Both the position numbers and the translations under genes were made by a program. From the NCBI RefSeq assembly GCF_900129225.1, contig NZ_FQUG01000002.1, positions 310,001-374,000 of the forward strand: 64,000 nt of DNA. Direction: 5' to 3'. The notes beneath the pieces were generated by a model. That model saw only the letters and a list, made by a program, of their open reading frames with translations, was not told where the DNA came from and did no database searches. This DNA comes from Schwartzia succinivorans DSM 10502 (lineage in GTDB: Bacteria; Bacillota; Negativicutes; Selenomonadales; Selenomonadaceae). Numbering within the stretch: position 1 is the first letter of the stretch; the number at the start of each line of letters is the position of its first letter. Of the stretch, positions 52,090-61,973 are shown one piece after another.

Positions 52090-54615
52090 ATGAAAAACGA
52101 ATTTGAAGAAAAAATACTGAGTTATATGAGGGAGACGGTACACCGTCCGATGCCCGCGGAGGAGCTGGCAGCCGGGATGGATTTTTCGGGCGCGGAGCTT
52201 GATATGTTTTGGGAAGCTCTTGCAGCGCTTGAAAAACGTGCCGCTGTGATAAAAAACAGAAGCGGTCTTTACGGACTGCCTGAGCATATGAACCTTGTTG
52301 TGGGAAAGCTGAGCATGTCCGGGAAGGGATATGGCTTTATAATACCTGACGTGAAGCTTACGGAAGCTGAAACAGATGTATTCGTGCCGGGGGCAATGCT
52401 TGGAAGCGCCATGCACGGAGACCGTGTTGTTGCACGTGTTTCGCCGTCGCCTATCCCGGGACGTTCCCGTGAGGGCGAGATTATCCGCATTGTTGAGCGG
52501 GCGAACACGAAAATTGTCGGTACATTTGCATCGACGCGCTCCTTTGCTTTTGTAACACCTGACGACCAGAAGCTGGGGCAGGATATTTTTATTCCGAAAA
52601 AGGCCTTTGGCGGTGCGAAGAACGGAATGAAGGTCGTCGTCGAAATAACGAAATGGCCTGAGGGACGTCACAGTGCAGAGGGACAGATTACAGAGGTTCT
52701 CGGAAAAACGGGAGATCCGGGCGTTGACGTTCTTTCCGTCATGCGTCAGTATGACCTCTCACAGGAATTTCCCCCGGAGGTGCAGGAAGAGGCAAATCAT
52801 ATTCAGCAGACGGTGATGCCGCAGGAATATGAAGGACGCCGCGACCGCCGCGATTTTACAACAGTTACGATTGACGGCGATGATTCTAAGGACTTTGATG
52901 ATGCTGTCTATGCCGAGCGCAGAAAAGACGGCGGCTGGTTTTTGGGCGTATATATTGCCGATGTGAGCTGGTATGTTCGGGAGGGAAAACCTCTTGACAA
53001 GGAAGCTTATGCACGCGGAACAAGTGTGTACCTTGTTGACCGCGTTATACCTATGCTTCCCTTTGAGCTTTCCAACGGTATCTGCAGCCTTAATCAGGGA
53101 GAGGACCGTCTCTCCATGGCATGCGAGATGCAGATTTCCCCGAATGGAAATGTGGAAAGCTACGAGATAATTCCTGCGGTTATCCGTGTATATCGGCGCC
53201 TGACGTACAATATCGTCAACAAAGTGCTTGTGGACGGAGAGCCTGAGGTAGTCGAGAAAAACAGAGACCTTCTCCCAATGCTGGAAACTCTCAGAGACCT
53301 CCGCAATGCGCGCAAAAAGGTGCGCCATGCCCGCGGTTCTATTGATTTTGACCTTCCGGAGATTAAGGTTAAGCTCGACGGAGAAGGTCATCCCATTGAA
53401 CTTATAAAGCGTGAAGGCTCTCTTTCTGAATCAATTGTTGAGGAATGTATGCTTCTGGCGAATGAAACAGTTGCCGAGCATATGGAAAAGAAGGAGCTTC
53501 CTTTCCTGTATCGCGTTCATGAGCAGCCAAGCAGTGAAAAAATCGAGAGACTTAATAATCTTCTCGCAATGTTCGGTCTTCATGTACAGGCAAATGAGGA
53601 CGGAGAAATCCGGCCAAGAGATGTGGAAAAGGTGCTGGAGCGTGTTGAAGGCAGACCTGAGGAGCGCATAGTAAGTGCTGTTTCTCTGCGTTCCATGCAG
53701 CAGGCACGTTATGCAGACGCGAATCTCGGTCATTTTGGACTTGCGGCTACGTACTACACCCACTTTACTTCGCCAATCCGCCGCTATCCTGACCTCATTG
53801 TTCACAGGCTTTTGCGTGAGACCTTTGCAAGCGGCACGATGTCGGCAAAAATGCAGGATCATGCCCGAGGCATTCTTCCCGATATAGCGGATCATACCTC
53901 ACAGCGTGAGCGTGTTGCTGTTGAGGCGGAGCGCGAGACAACGGAAATGAAGGAAATTGAGTACATGACGCAGTTCGTGGGGGAAACCTTTACCGGCGTT
54001 ATCAGCGGTGTTACGGCATTCGGTCTCTTCGTCGAGCTTGAAAACGGAGTTGAGGGACTCGTTCATGTATCTCGCATGGTCAATGACTACTACGAATACG
54101 TTGAGGAACAGTACGCCCTTATTGGAGAACGTACACGCAAAGCCTACCAGCTTGGCGACGAGGTAGAGGTTGTTCTTGTACGTGCAAGCGTTGAAGAAAG
54201 AAACATTGATTTCATTCTTAAGGACAACGGTGTCTATGTTCAGGGTGAGTCCGACAAGCCGCAAAAAGGAAAATCATCGGCGAAAAAAGTAAAATCAGAG
54301 GCTGCTCCGAAGAAAACAGCATCTAAGAGTAAGGCAAAGACGGCAGCATCGAAAAAGAAGGAAGAAAAAAAAGAAACGGCAAAAAAATCTTCGAAGAAAG
54401 CTGTGAAAGCTGAGACAAAATCAAAAAAGACAGCTTCCCAAAAGACTGCCGACAAAAAGACCGCAGAAAAAAAGACCGCCGGAAAGGAAACGGCAAAGCG
54501 TTCGTCCTCACGGAAGGTCAATCCGATTCTTGAAGGTCTCCCCAGCAAGGCAGTATGGCCGGATCCGAAGCCGCAGGCCTCCTCTGAGAAGACTAAAGCA
54601 GGACGCCGCAAGTAA
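52090..54615 (+). CDS. rnr: Ribonuclease R with long lysine-rich tail
   Basis: An 841-residue 3'-5' exoribonuclease: N-terminal winged helix, cold-shock domains ([18 protein letters not shown]), RNB catalytic domain with acidic motif [16 protein letters not shown] and [18 protein letters not shown], and S1 domain ([25 protein letters not shown]). The last roughly 125 residues are an Ala/Lys/Ser/Thr-rich tail of repeated KTA and AKK units, longer than in typical homologues. It degrades structured RNA and, with SmpB-tmRNA, acts in trans-translation quality control. smpB follows after 23 bases. Confidence 0.96.
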   Translation: MKNEFEEKILSYMRETVHRPMPAEELAAGMDFSGAELDMFWEALAALEKRAAVIKNRSGLYGLPEHMNLVVGKLSMSGKGYGFIIPDVKLTEAETDVFVPGAMLGSAMHGDRVVARVSPSPIPGRSREGEIIRIVERANTKIVGTFASTRSFAFVTPDDQKLGQDIFIPKKAFGGAKNGMKVVVEITKWPEGRHSAEGQITEVLGKTGDPGVDVLSVMRQYDLSQEFPPEVQEEANHIQQTVMPQEYEGRRDRRDFTTVTIDGDDSKDFDDAVYAERRKDGGWFLGVYIADVSWYVREGKPLDKEAYARGTSVYLVDRVIPMLPFELSNGICSLNQGEDRLSMACEMQISPNGNVESYEIIPAVIRVYRRLTYNIVNKVLVDGEPEVVEKNRDLLPMLETLRDLRNARKKVRHARGSIDFDLPEIKVKLDGEGHPIELIKREGSLSESIVEECMLLANETVAEHMEKKELPFLYRVHEQPSSEKIERLNNLLAMFGLHVQANEDGEIRPRDVEKVLERVEGRPEERIVSAVSLRSMQQARYADANLGHFGLAATYYTHFTSPIRRYPDLIVHRLLRETFASGTMSAKMQDHARGILPDIADHTSQRERVAVEAERETTEMKEIEYMTQFVGETFTGVISGVTAFGLFVELENGVEGLVHVSRMVNDYYEYVEEQYALIGERTRKAYQLGDEVEVVLVRASVEERNIDFILKDNGVYVQGESDKPQKGKSSAKKVKSEAAPKKTASKSKAKTAASKKKEEKKETAKKSSKKAVKAETKSKKTASQKTADKKTAEKKTAGKETAKRSSSRKVNPILEGLPSKAVWPDPKPQASSEKTKAGRRK

Positions 54616-54638
54616 AAAAATTACCTGGAGGTAGCAGT

Positions 54639-55112
54639 ATGGGAAAGAAAAATCTGGCTGAGCATACGGTCTGTGAAAACCGTAAGGCACGCCATGACTA
54701 TTTCATACATGAAGCATACGAGGCAGGAATAGAGCTTTTCGGCACGGAGGTCAAATCGCTTCGTGCAGGCCAGGCGAACCTGAAGGACAGCTATGGAACG
54801 ATAAAAAACGGAGAGCTTTACCTTGAAAATTTTCATATAAGCCCGTATGATCATGGAAATGTTTTCAATCGCGATCCTCTCCGCCCCAAGCGTCTTTTGA
54901 TGCACAAGGCAGAAATTCTCAAGCTGTTCGGAAAAACGAGGGAAAAGGGCTTCACACTTGTTCCGTTGAAGGTGTACTTCAAACGTGGACGGGCAAAGGT
55001 AGAGCTTGCGCTTGTAAGCGGCAAGCACACCTATGACAAGCGCCGCGACCTTGCTGAAAAGGCTGCAAAGCGCGATATGGAACGTGACCTCAGGGAACGT
55101 CAGAAATATTGA
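54639..55112 (+). CDS. smpB: SsrA-binding protein SmpB
   Basis: A 157-residue protein with the OB-fold signature [34 protein letters not shown] and a basic C-terminal tail (KRDLRER-like, ending ERQKY). It escorts tmRNA to stalled ribosomes. GGAGG precedes the ATG. The tmRNA gene, often next to smpB, is not found within the window. Confidence 0.96.
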   Translation: MGKKNLAEHTVCENRKARHDYFIHEAYEAGIELFGTEVKSLRAGQANLKDSYGTIKNGELYLENFHISPYDHGNVFNRDPLRPKRLLMHKAEILKLFGKTREKGFTLVPLKVYFKRGRAKVELALVSGKHTYDKRRDLAEKAAKRDMERDLRERQKY

Positions 55113-55144
55113 CATGTTTGCGGAAGAAACAGGAGAGAACAGCT

Positions 55145-56467
55145 ATGGAAAAGAGCTTTCAGATTGAGAAGCATTTAATAAGAGCGTTTGCGGTTGTGTG
55201 TTTTCTGTTTTTTGGACTGTTTTCCCATGTGCAGGCGGCATCGACAATTGAGCAGGACTACATGTGTGCATGGCTGTCTCTGGCAAGCTACAATGACAGA
55301 CTCGGACAGATTGCAAGGAGCGAGCTTGATGCCAATGGCTGGAACATGAAGCCCTTCCGCGAAAAAACGGATAAAGCGGATGCCAAATATTTTCTTGTCC
55401 GACGGGACGTCCCGGGAGACAGGGCACAGTACATGCTTTCGGTTATGGGGACGACAAGCTGGAAGGATATAGAGAACGACCTGTCCCTTACAAAGATTCC
55501 TTTCGGCGGAACTACACCTGAGGAATTTGAAGCCGAAGCGTCAAGGAAAACAATGAGCTCAAAGGAGCCGTTGGTGCACAGCGGCTTCAACGCATATACC
55601 CAGACGGCTTTTTTTACGAATAAGGTAAACGGGTGGACGGTAGGAGAGCTGCTTCGTGATGAGCTTCTTGCGCAGCCTGAAAGCCGTATTTGTATAACGG
55701 GACACAGCCTTGGCGGCGCGGTTTCTGTTTTGCTTGCGGCAAGGCTTGTTGACATGGGGGTTCCCCCCGAGCAGATTGACGTTGTAACCTTTGGAGCACC
55801 TGCTGTGGGTAATGACGCTTTCGCAAAAAAATATGAAAAACTCAATATCCGCAGGGTGACCATGTCAGGAGACCCGGTGAAAGCAGTACTGCAGTCTCTT
55901 CGTTCAGGGTACACACAGCTTGGTGAGCAGATGAAAATTGCTCCGCCCAGAGGTTCGGTGAGAGGGGCGCATGAGATGGTTGGATATCTTGACGGTATTC
56001 TTCGGGAATATTACGATACGATACCACCGGATTACAGTCTTGCCCCCGGAGTTAAGCCTCGTGTATATTTTGTGGCCGGTGCGGGACTGGATGAGCCCGT
56101 AGCAGGAGATGCGCCGTATATTTTCCGTGCCGCGGCAGACCTTTTGCATCGGCAGATTCCGGGGCTCGTTGTAGCAAGGGACAGTGAAATGCCTGACACA
56201 TTATTCGGTGTCGCTTCTGCTGCACGGGCAAATGGCTGCAAATATGCTGTTGTTCATAACTATGAAACTCAGCGTCAAAAAAATACGCGCGGTTATTATG
56301 ATTATGAGGTAACACTGACAGAAACCGTGATAGATGCTAAAGGAAATGTGCTTTCTGTTCAGCAGATGACAACAAGCACAAACAGGATGTCTGTGGTGCT
56401 TGCAGGCTTATACAACGCAGTAGCCGGAAAAGAAATGCGGGAGACTGTGCTTTCGGCTGATAAATAA
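55145..56467 (+). CDS. Exported class 3 lipase family protein
   Basis: A 440-residue protein with a signal peptide (FAVVCFLFFGLFSHVQA). A lipase class 3 domain follows: YMLSVMGTTSWKDIENDL, VHSGFNAY, RICITGHSLGGAVSVLLAARL with the nucleophilic Ser, and VTFGAPAVGNDAF. A C-terminal domain of about 150 residues (after about 300) is unassigned. It likely acts on lipids or esters outside the cytoplasm. ATG 55145 follows AGGAGAG; the frame opens at 55109, overlapping smpB, without a ribosome site. A terminator follows. Confidence 0.88.
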   Translation: MEKSFQIEKHLIRAFAVVCFLFFGLFSHVQAASTIEQDYMCAWLSLASYNDRLGQIARSELDANGWNMKPFREKTDKADAKYFLVRRDVPGDRAQYMLSVMGTTSWKDIENDLSLTKIPFGGTTPEEFEAEASRKTMSSKEPLVHSGFNAYTQTAFFTNKVNGWTVGELLRDELLAQPESRICITGHSLGGAVSVLLAARLVDMGVPPEQIDVVTFGAPAVGNDAFAKKYEKLNIRRVTMSGDPVKAVLQSLRSGYTQLGEQMKIAPPRGSVRGAHEMVGYLDGILREYYDTIPPDYSLAPGVKPRVYFVAGAGLDEPVAGDAPYIFRAAADLLHRQIPGLVVARDSEMPDTLFGVASAARANGCKYAVVHNYETQRQKNTRGYYDYEVTLTETVIDAKGNVLSVQQMTTSTNRMSVVLAGLYNAVAGKEMRETVLSADK

Positions 56468-56474
56468 AAAATAA

Positions 56475-56502
56475 GACCCCGCCGGGGAGCGGGGCCTTTT
56501 TG
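56475..56502 (+). terminator. Terminator of the lipase gene
   Basis: The GC-rich stem CCCCGC / GCGGGG with a 6-base loop is followed by CCTTTTT. It is the first part of the 311-base gap 56468-56778. Confidence 0.85.
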
Positions 56503-56628
56503 TGTGCCTGTGCTGAAGAGTGTGTTCAGTGTTTTAGGAGTGGGGTATCAACTAATGCCTCAGGACCGGAAAACAGGGGTGGGTCCGAGACTACTGTTCG
56601 GTGGTTTGTGTACAGCAAGCACAGACAC
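56502..56628. ncRNA. Candidate structured RNA of unknown family
   Basis: A closing stem pairs 56502-56514 with 56618-56628 (7 + 4 pairs, 2-base bulge). It encloses three short hairpins: GGTAT / ATGCC (56544-56559), GGACC / GGTCC (56563-56586) and ACTAC / GTGGT (56590-56605). No ORF fits. It lacks tmRNA and SRP RNA signatures. It may instead be a leader of the following gene or chance pairing. Confidence 0.3.
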
Positions 56629-56778
56629 GGGGAATGCAATTTTGTAATGTAAACCAATTTTCTCTATTTATATAATAACATTATTATCGAAAATAATCCA
56701 TAGTTTTTTTTCATGATAAAGATAAATAAAAATTAATTTTGTATTATGGAGAAATCGAAGGAGATAACGTGAGGGTTT

Positions 56779-57447
56779 ATGATTTATGCAGATACAGCAG
56801 AAGCACGGTTTATTGACAGACCTAACAGATTTATCGCCCATGTGGAGCTTGACGGGCGGACGGAGACAGTGCATGTAAAGAATACGGGACGCTGCAGGGA
56901 GCTTTTGCTTCCCAACATACCTGTGGTACTGGAGAAATCTGATAATCCAAACCGAAAGACGAAATATGATCTGATTGCAGTGAGAAAAAAGAAACTTGGC
57001 TGGATTAACATAGACAGTCAGGCTCCCAATAAGGTAGTAAAGGAATGGCTGACCAAGCAGGATTTTGACGTTGTCATACCGGAATATTCCTACGGTGACT
57101 CCAGGATTGATTTTTATATGGAAAAGGGAAACAGAAAATATCTGCTGGAGGTAAAGGGCTGCACTCTTGAAATTGGCGGGACAGGATATTTTCCCGATGC
57201 ACCGACTGTCAGAGGAGTCAAGCACATAAGAGAGCTTATGAAGGCACAGAAGCAGGGATTTTGGTGCGGTATTGCCTTTGTAATTCAGATGAATGGAATC
57301 GATGAGGTTCTTCCCAACACGGAAACTCATCCCGAATTCGGAGAAGCGCTTTCACAAGCAAAGCAGGCAGGTGTCCACGTGCTGAATCTTACGTGCAGTG
57401 TCGATAAAAATTCCCTTGAGATAACAAGCCCCATCAGAATAACCTGA
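56779..57447 (+). CDS. sfsA: SfsA family protein
   Basis: A 222-residue protein with N-terminal RFIDRPNRFIAHVELDG, then VHVKNTGRCRELLLPNIPV and the endonuclease-like RIDFYMEKGNRKYLLEVKGCTLE. FPDAPTVRGVKHIRELM and GFWCGIAFVIQM complete the SfsA pattern. SfsA was named for stimulating sugar fermentation; the fold carries a PD-(D/E)xK-like core (here D, then E-V-K), but its biochemical role is unsettled. The upstream GAGGG is close and AAGGAG is distant, so initiation strength is unclear. Confidence 0.9.
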   Translation: MIYADTAEARFIDRPNRFIAHVELDGRTETVHVKNTGRCRELLLPNIPVVLEKSDNPNRKTKYDLIAVRKKKLGWINIDSQAPNKVVKEWLTKQDFDVVIPEYSYGDSRIDFYMEKGNRKYLLEVKGCTLEIGGTGYFPDAPTVRGVKHIRELMKAQKQGFWCGIAFVIQMNGIDEVLPNTETHPEFGEALSQAKQAGVHVLNLTCSVDKNSLEITSPIRIT

Positions 57448-57480
57448 AAATGCACAAATATATATGCCGTGATATACGAA

Positions 57481-57516
57481 AAGAAGGCACTCCTTAAGTG
57501 GAATGCCTTCTTTTTT
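57481..57516. terminator. Bidirectional terminator between sfsA and the lysA-like gene
   Basis: The stem AAGAAGGCA / TGCCTTCTT has a 14-base loop and TTTTTT tail. It lies between converging genes. Confidence 0.8.
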
Positions 57517-57527
57517 CGTGTCCTGTT

Positions 57528-58796
57528 TTACTTTTTCATTTGATACCTGCAGCCTGGGAAATTCAGGGTTGCGAAGTAATCGTCCAGAGTTTCGGCGCGG
57601 CGGATGAGTTCTACCGTTCCGTCCTCCTTCAGAAGAAGCTCAGCGCTTCTGAGCTTTCCGTTGTAGTTGAAGCCCATAGCGTGACCGTGCGCACCTGCAT
57701 CGTGGATTATTATACGGTCTCCTATGGAGATTTCAGGAAGCCAGCGGTCTATGGCGAATTTATCATTGTTTTCGCAGAGCGAGCCTGTTATATCATATAC
57801 ATGGTCACAGATAGCATCCTCTTTTCCGACGACGGTGATGTGATGATATGCACCGTAGAGTGCAGGGCGCATGAGGTTTGCCATGCAGGAGTCGAGACCG
57901 ATGTAGTCCTTGTAGGTTTTCTTTTCGTGAAGCACGGTGGACACCAGCCATCCGTAAGGGCCTGTGATAGCACGGCCTGATTCCATTGCGATAGCAAGAC
58001 CGCCGAGGCCTGCAGGTTCTATGATTTCCTTGTAGACCTTATGAATGCCTTCTCCTACATATTCAAGGTCTACAGCGTTGTCCTCAGGATGATATGGAAT
58101 TCCGATACCACCGCCAAGATTTACGAATTCAAGCTTAATTCCTGTTTCTTTGTAGATTTCAACCGCCGTATTGAACATAAGACGGGCGGTATTGATGAAG
58201 GCATCGGAATGAAGCTCATTGGATATTACCATGCAGTGGAGTCCGAATCGCTTTACACCGCGGTCCTTGGCAATTTTATATGCCTGAAGGAGCTGGTCGT
58301 GCATAAGTCCGTATTTTGCTTCCTCAGGACGTCCGATGATGTCGTTGCCTGCAATGCACGCTCCCGGGTTGTAGCGGAAGGAAAGAACCTCAGGGAAGCC
58401 CGCGTTCTTTTCAAGATAGTCGATATGAGAGATGTCATCGAGATTTATGATGGCACCAAGCTCGATTGCACGCTGAAATTCATCCGCGGGTGTGTCGTTG
58501 GAGGTGAGCATGATTTTTTCTCCGCCTATGTTTGCCATGTGGGAGAGCTCAAGCTCTGCGATGGAGCTGCAGTCTGCTCCGGCGCCTTCCTCCTTCATGA
58601 TTTTAAGGAGTGCCGGGTTTGGTGCTGCCTTTACCGCGAAATATTCGCGAAAGGACGGAGCCCAGGAAAAAGCCTTAAAAAGGCGGCGGAGATTTTCGCG
58701 GATAGCTTTTTCATCGTAAATGTGAAATGGTGTAGGATATTTTTTTATAACTTCCTCAAGCTGTGCCTGATTCAGAGGGAATGTTTTCTTCGTCAT
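57528..58796 (-). CDS. lysA: Diaminopimelate decarboxylase-like fold III PLP enzyme
   Basis: A 422-residue fold-type III decarboxylase. PLP-lysine lies in REYFAVKAAPNPALLKIM, LGGGIGIPY binds phosphate, and ESGRAITGPYGWLV is a variant of the canonical EPGR substrate motif. ITGSLCENNDKF replaces the usual CESxD of LysA. LysA makes lysine from meso-DAP. The deviations place it in a divergent clade; an alternative is a related L-amino-acid or carboxyspermidine-type decarboxylase. AGGAGG precedes the ATG. The DUF4337 gene upstream starts a same-strand pair with an 18-base gap. Confidence 0.8.
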   Translation of the reverse strand: MTKKTFPLNQAQLEEVIKKYPTPFHIYDEKAIRENLRRLFKAFSWAPSFREYFAVKAAPNPALLKIMKEEGAGADCSSIAELELSHMANIGGEKIMLTSNDTPADEFQRAIELGAIINLDDISHIDYLEKNAGFPEVLSFRYNPGACIAGNDIIGRPEEAKYGLMHDQLLQAYKIAKDRGVKRFGLHCMVISNELHSDAFINTARLMFNTAVEIYKETGIKLEFVNLGGGIGIPYHPEDNAVDLEYVGEGIHKVYKEIIEPAGLGGLAIAMESGRAITGPYGWLVSTVLHEKKTYKDYIGLDSCMANLMRPALYGAYHHITVVGKEDAICDHVYDITGSLCENNDKFAIDRWLPEISIGDRIIIHDAGAHGHAMGFNYNGKLRSAELLLKEDGTVELIRRAETLDDYFATLNFPGCRYQMKK

Positions 58797-58814
58797 GTTG
58801 TCTGCCTCCTGTGG

Positions 58815-59357
58815 TTAGAGTGTGTCGATTAAAGTTGAGATAAACAGGTATGCACCGACTGAACCTATTCCAAGGCCGATGTACCAGAAGTATATGTGTT
58901 TTACAAGAGCCGCGAGAGAAACCAGCAGAATGGCAATCTGCAGATAGGTCAGTGCTTCGGCGAAGCGCCCCTGAAATGCAAGGGATTTATCACGCAGGCT
59001 TTCGGCAGCCTTTGCTTTTTCGCTGATTTCTTTTTCCTCTGCTTTGTAACGCTCTATTGTCGACTTATATTTCTCCGTAGTTTTTGCTTTCGCTTCGGCA
59101 TCAAGGGAGGGATTCATTTTCATCTGGTCCAGCTGCACCTTGTAGGTGTTTTCCTTGAGGCTTTTTGCCTGATAATAAGACCAGCCGTCCGAGGCCTGAT
59201 TCTGCGCAAGAATTGCCTTGTTGCCGTAGGCTCCTGCCTTCAGTGATGCAAAGGTGGCGCATATTGCAAGGAAAAGCGCAGAAAGCGCGATAAGCTGTGT
59301 TACGCGCTCAGAGAATTCTTTCTTTTTTGGTTCTTCTTTTGTCTGTTCGTCTGCCAT
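58815..59357 (-). CDS. DUF4337 domain membrane protein
   Basis: A 180-residue protein: charged N-terminus, transmembrane helix at about 21-40 (LIALSALFLAICATFASLKAG), a highly charged helical segment (about 75-130, rich in Lys and Glu, likely coiled coil), then two helices at about 138-158 and 160-178. This is the DUF4337 layout; the function is not known. AAGGAG precedes the ATG. It is followed closely by the lysA-like gene. Confidence 0.85.
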   Translation of the reverse strand: MADEQTKEEPKKKEFSERVTQLIALSALFLAICATFASLKAGAYGNKAILAQNQASDGWSYYQAKSLKENTYKVQLDQMKMNPSLDAEAKAKTTEKYKSTIERYKAEEKEISEKAKAAESLRDKSLAFQGRFAEALTYLQIAILLVSLAALVKHIYFWYIGLGIGSVGAYLFISTLIDTL

Positions 59358-59543
59358 AATAAGTCTCCTTTTATCTATTTAATGTTATACTTTACAAGTG
59401 TACATATACAAAAATATTATACCTGAGAGATTTGAAAATGCAAGAGAGAACCATGAAAATATGGTAAAATACTGTATGTATTTGGAAAGAAAAGCGATGT
59501 ACAGACGTGAGTGAGTCGCTTTCCCATAGATGAGGTGTAAATA

Positions 59544-61916
59544 ATGCGATTATATATAGCGGAAAAGCCAAGCATGGGCAGGGAGATTGCAAAAATTCTC
59601 GGTGCGCCCGTGCGTAAGGGCGACGGTTTTTTGGAAACACCAAATGGTGTTGTGACATGGGGCTTCGGCCACATTCTGAGGCAGGCAGAGCCTGAGGAGT
59701 ACGATGAAAAATATAAAAAATGGCGTACTGAGGACCTTCCTATAGTTCCGAGGGAGTGGAAGCTGATGGTGGCAGAGTCCTGCCGTAAGCAGTTCGGAAT
59801 TGTCAAGGGACTCATTGAGCGCGCGGACGAGATCGTCCATGCAGGAGACCCTGACCGTGAGGGACAGCTTCTCATTGATGAGGTGCTTGAGTACGTCGGA
59901 AATAAAAAGCCTGTGCTGCGTATCCTTTTGAATGCGCTTGATGAAAAAAGCATCCGTGAGGCAAACGCGGATTTACGTGACAACAGGGATTTTGCGCACC
60001 TTAAAGAGTCAGCTCTCGCGCGTGCCCGGGCGGACTGGCTTATCGGAATGAATCTTTCGAGAGCGTATACGCTTGCTGCAAGACGGGCGGGACATGATAT
60101 GACGCTTCCCATCGGACGCGTAAAAACACCGACGCTTGCGCTTGTTGTGCGCAGGGAGAGGGAAATTAAAGATTTTCATCCCGTGGCGTACTATACAATC
60201 AAGGCGAATTTCAATCATGAGAACGGTTCCTTTGATGCGGTGTGGAAACCGAAGGAGAGTCAGAAGGGCCTTGACAGCGAGGGACGTCTCGTTGATAAGG
60301 CAGAGGCTGAGTCAATGCTTCAGGCATTTGCGTTGGCAAACACGGATGGTGTTATTTCGTCCTATCAGACGACAGCCAAGAAGGAACCGCAGCGTCTGCC
60401 CTTCTCACTTTCGTCGCTGCAGGTGCTTGCAGGCAAGAGGTTCGGCTATGACCCGCAGCAGGTTCTTGATACAGCGCAGGAGCTGTATGAAAAGAAGCTG
60501 ACCAGCTATCCCCGCTCGGATTGTGAATATCTGCCGAAAAATCAGATACCTGCCTCAAAGGCTATTTTGAAAAATCTTACCGGAATTGACGATGAACAGC
60601 TGAAAGTGTGGGCAGCGGGCGCTGATGGGAGTATCCGGAGCCGCGCATGGAATGATAAAAAAATTACGGCCCACCATGCAATAATTCCTACAACTGTCCG
60701 TGTGCAGCTTTCTTCACTGACACCGATGCAGAGGGATATTTACTTTTTGATAGCGCAGGCATATCTGGCACAGTTTTACCCGGAGCACACCTACGACCAG
60801 ACTAAAATCAATGTGCGCTATGCAGGGGAGCTTTTTGCCGCAAGCGGACGAGTGGTAAAGGAGCCGGGCTGGAAGGCTCTTTACAGCGGAAAGCAGGCGG
60901 AGAAGGATGATGAGAAGGACGAGGACAGCACCCAGCTTCCGCAGATGAAGAAACAGGATGCCGTGCAGTACAAAAATGGAAAAATGGATGAGAAGGAAAC
61001 AAAACCTCCTCAGCGTTTTACTCCTTCAACTCTTCTTGCCGCTATGAAGGACATTCATAAGTATGTCAAGGATGCAGAAGCAAAAAAACAGCTGAAGGAT
61101 GTAAGCGGAATCGGAACCGAAGCAACGCGCGCATCTATTATAGATGACCTTATTAAAAGAAAATTTTTGAAGCAGCAGGGGAAAAAGAAATATCTGATTC
61201 CACAGCCGTCTGCGGAGCTTCTTGTGGATGCTCTTCCTGATGACATGACATACCCTGACAAAACAGCCGTGTGGGAGGATGAGCTCCATTCCATGGCAGC
61301 AGGCAACGGAACCATTGATGCTTTTTTGAAGGAGCAGGAGGACTTTGCGCGCCGTCTTTGTGAAAAAGCATTTGGAGTGAAGATGGAGGTAAAGGGAGAG
61401 TATCCCTGCCCGCGCTGTCATCAGGGAATAATGACAAAGAGACACGGTAAAAACGGTGATTTTTGGGGATGTACTAATTTCCCGCGCTGCCGTATGACCT
61501 GCGATGATGTGGATGGAAAGCCGGACCTTGAAGGTGCATCCAGGCGCAGTGCTTCCCGTGCAGGGCAGACTGCCGCACCTGTTTACAATGCACCGCCTTC
61601 CGATTCCTTTATGATGAGTGATGAGGAAATGGCGGCATTCACGGCGCAGTATCAGCCTGAGTTTTCGGCGCAGGCTTTTCTGTCGACGACAGCGGCGCCT
61701 AAGGTACGAAAATGGGGAACAGAGCCCAAACCCTCCGCGGCGCCTATGGAACACATGGAAAAAGCGAAGGAAAAGAGCCCCTGGCTTTGCCCGCATTGCA
61801 GGGAGGGGAGCCTTCAGCTCGTACATGGCAGAAACGGTGATTTCTGGGGCTGCACGAATTACCCGAACTGTACGGCTACATACGATGATGCCAAGGGACG
61901 TCCGGTCTTGCCGTGA
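59544..61916 (+). CDS. topB: DNA topoisomerase III
   Basis: A 790-residue type IA topoisomerase: Toprim start RLYIAEKPSMGREIAKIL and acidic motif HAGDPDREGQLLIDE (near residue 102). The catalytic Tyr is in KLTSYPRSDCEYLP (near 321), then HHAIIPT and GIGTEATRASIIDDLIKR. Two C-terminal zinc ribbons follow (CPRCHQGIMTKRHGKNGDFW and CPHCREGSLQLVHGRNGDFW, each with a later CTN(F/Y)P pair). It decatenates DNA by single-strand passage. The start follows GAGGTG. A CNNM/CorC gene follows after 57 bases. Confidence 0.96.
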   Translation: MRLYIAEKPSMGREIAKILGAPVRKGDGFLETPNGVVTWGFGHILRQAEPEEYDEKYKKWRTEDLPIVPREWKLMVAESCRKQFGIVKGLIERADEIVHAGDPDREGQLLIDEVLEYVGNKKPVLRILLNALDEKSIREANADLRDNRDFAHLKESALARARADWLIGMNLSRAYTLAARRAGHDMTLPIGRVKTPTLALVVRREREIKDFHPVAYYTIKANFNHENGSFDAVWKPKESQKGLDSEGRLVDKAEAESMLQAFALANTDGVISSYQTTAKKEPQRLPFSLSSLQVLAGKRFGYDPQQVLDTAQELYEKKLTSYPRSDCEYLPKNQIPASKAILKNLTGIDDEQLKVWAAGADGSIRSRAWNDKKITAHHAIIPTTVRVQLSSLTPMQRDIYFLIAQAYLAQFYPEHTYDQTKINVRYAGELFAASGRVVKEPGWKALYSGKQAEKDDEKDEDSTQLPQMKKQDAVQYKNGKMDEKETKPPQRFTPSTLLAAMKDIHKYVKDAEAKKQLKDVSGIGTEATRASIIDDLIKRKFLKQQGKKKYLIPQPSAELLVDALPDDMTYPDKTAVWEDELHSMAAGNGTIDAFLKEQEDFARRLCEKAFGVKMEVKGEYPCPRCHQGIMTKRHGKNGDFWGCTNFPRCRMTCDDVDGKPDLEGASRRSASRAGQTAAPVYNAPPSDSFMMSDEEMAAFTAQYQPEFSAQAFLSTTAAPKVRKWGTEPKPSAAPMEHMEKAKEKSPWLCPHCREGSLQLVHGRNGDFWGCTNYPNCTATYDDAKGRPVLP

Positions 61917-61973
61917 CACGGGACATAATGTTACAATAGAAGTGATTTTTTAAAATTTCTGGGGGTTGTTTGT

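Noticed and set aside
55113-56778. tmRNA gene next to smpB
   Set aside because: The 5' GGGG-TG tRNA-like half, the tag ORF and the 3' TTCGA-CCA half were not found in the gaps around smpB or the lipase gene.
58041-58832. 263-codon plus-strand ORF
   Set aside because: It is antisense to the lysA-like gene, with no family similarity or ribosome site.
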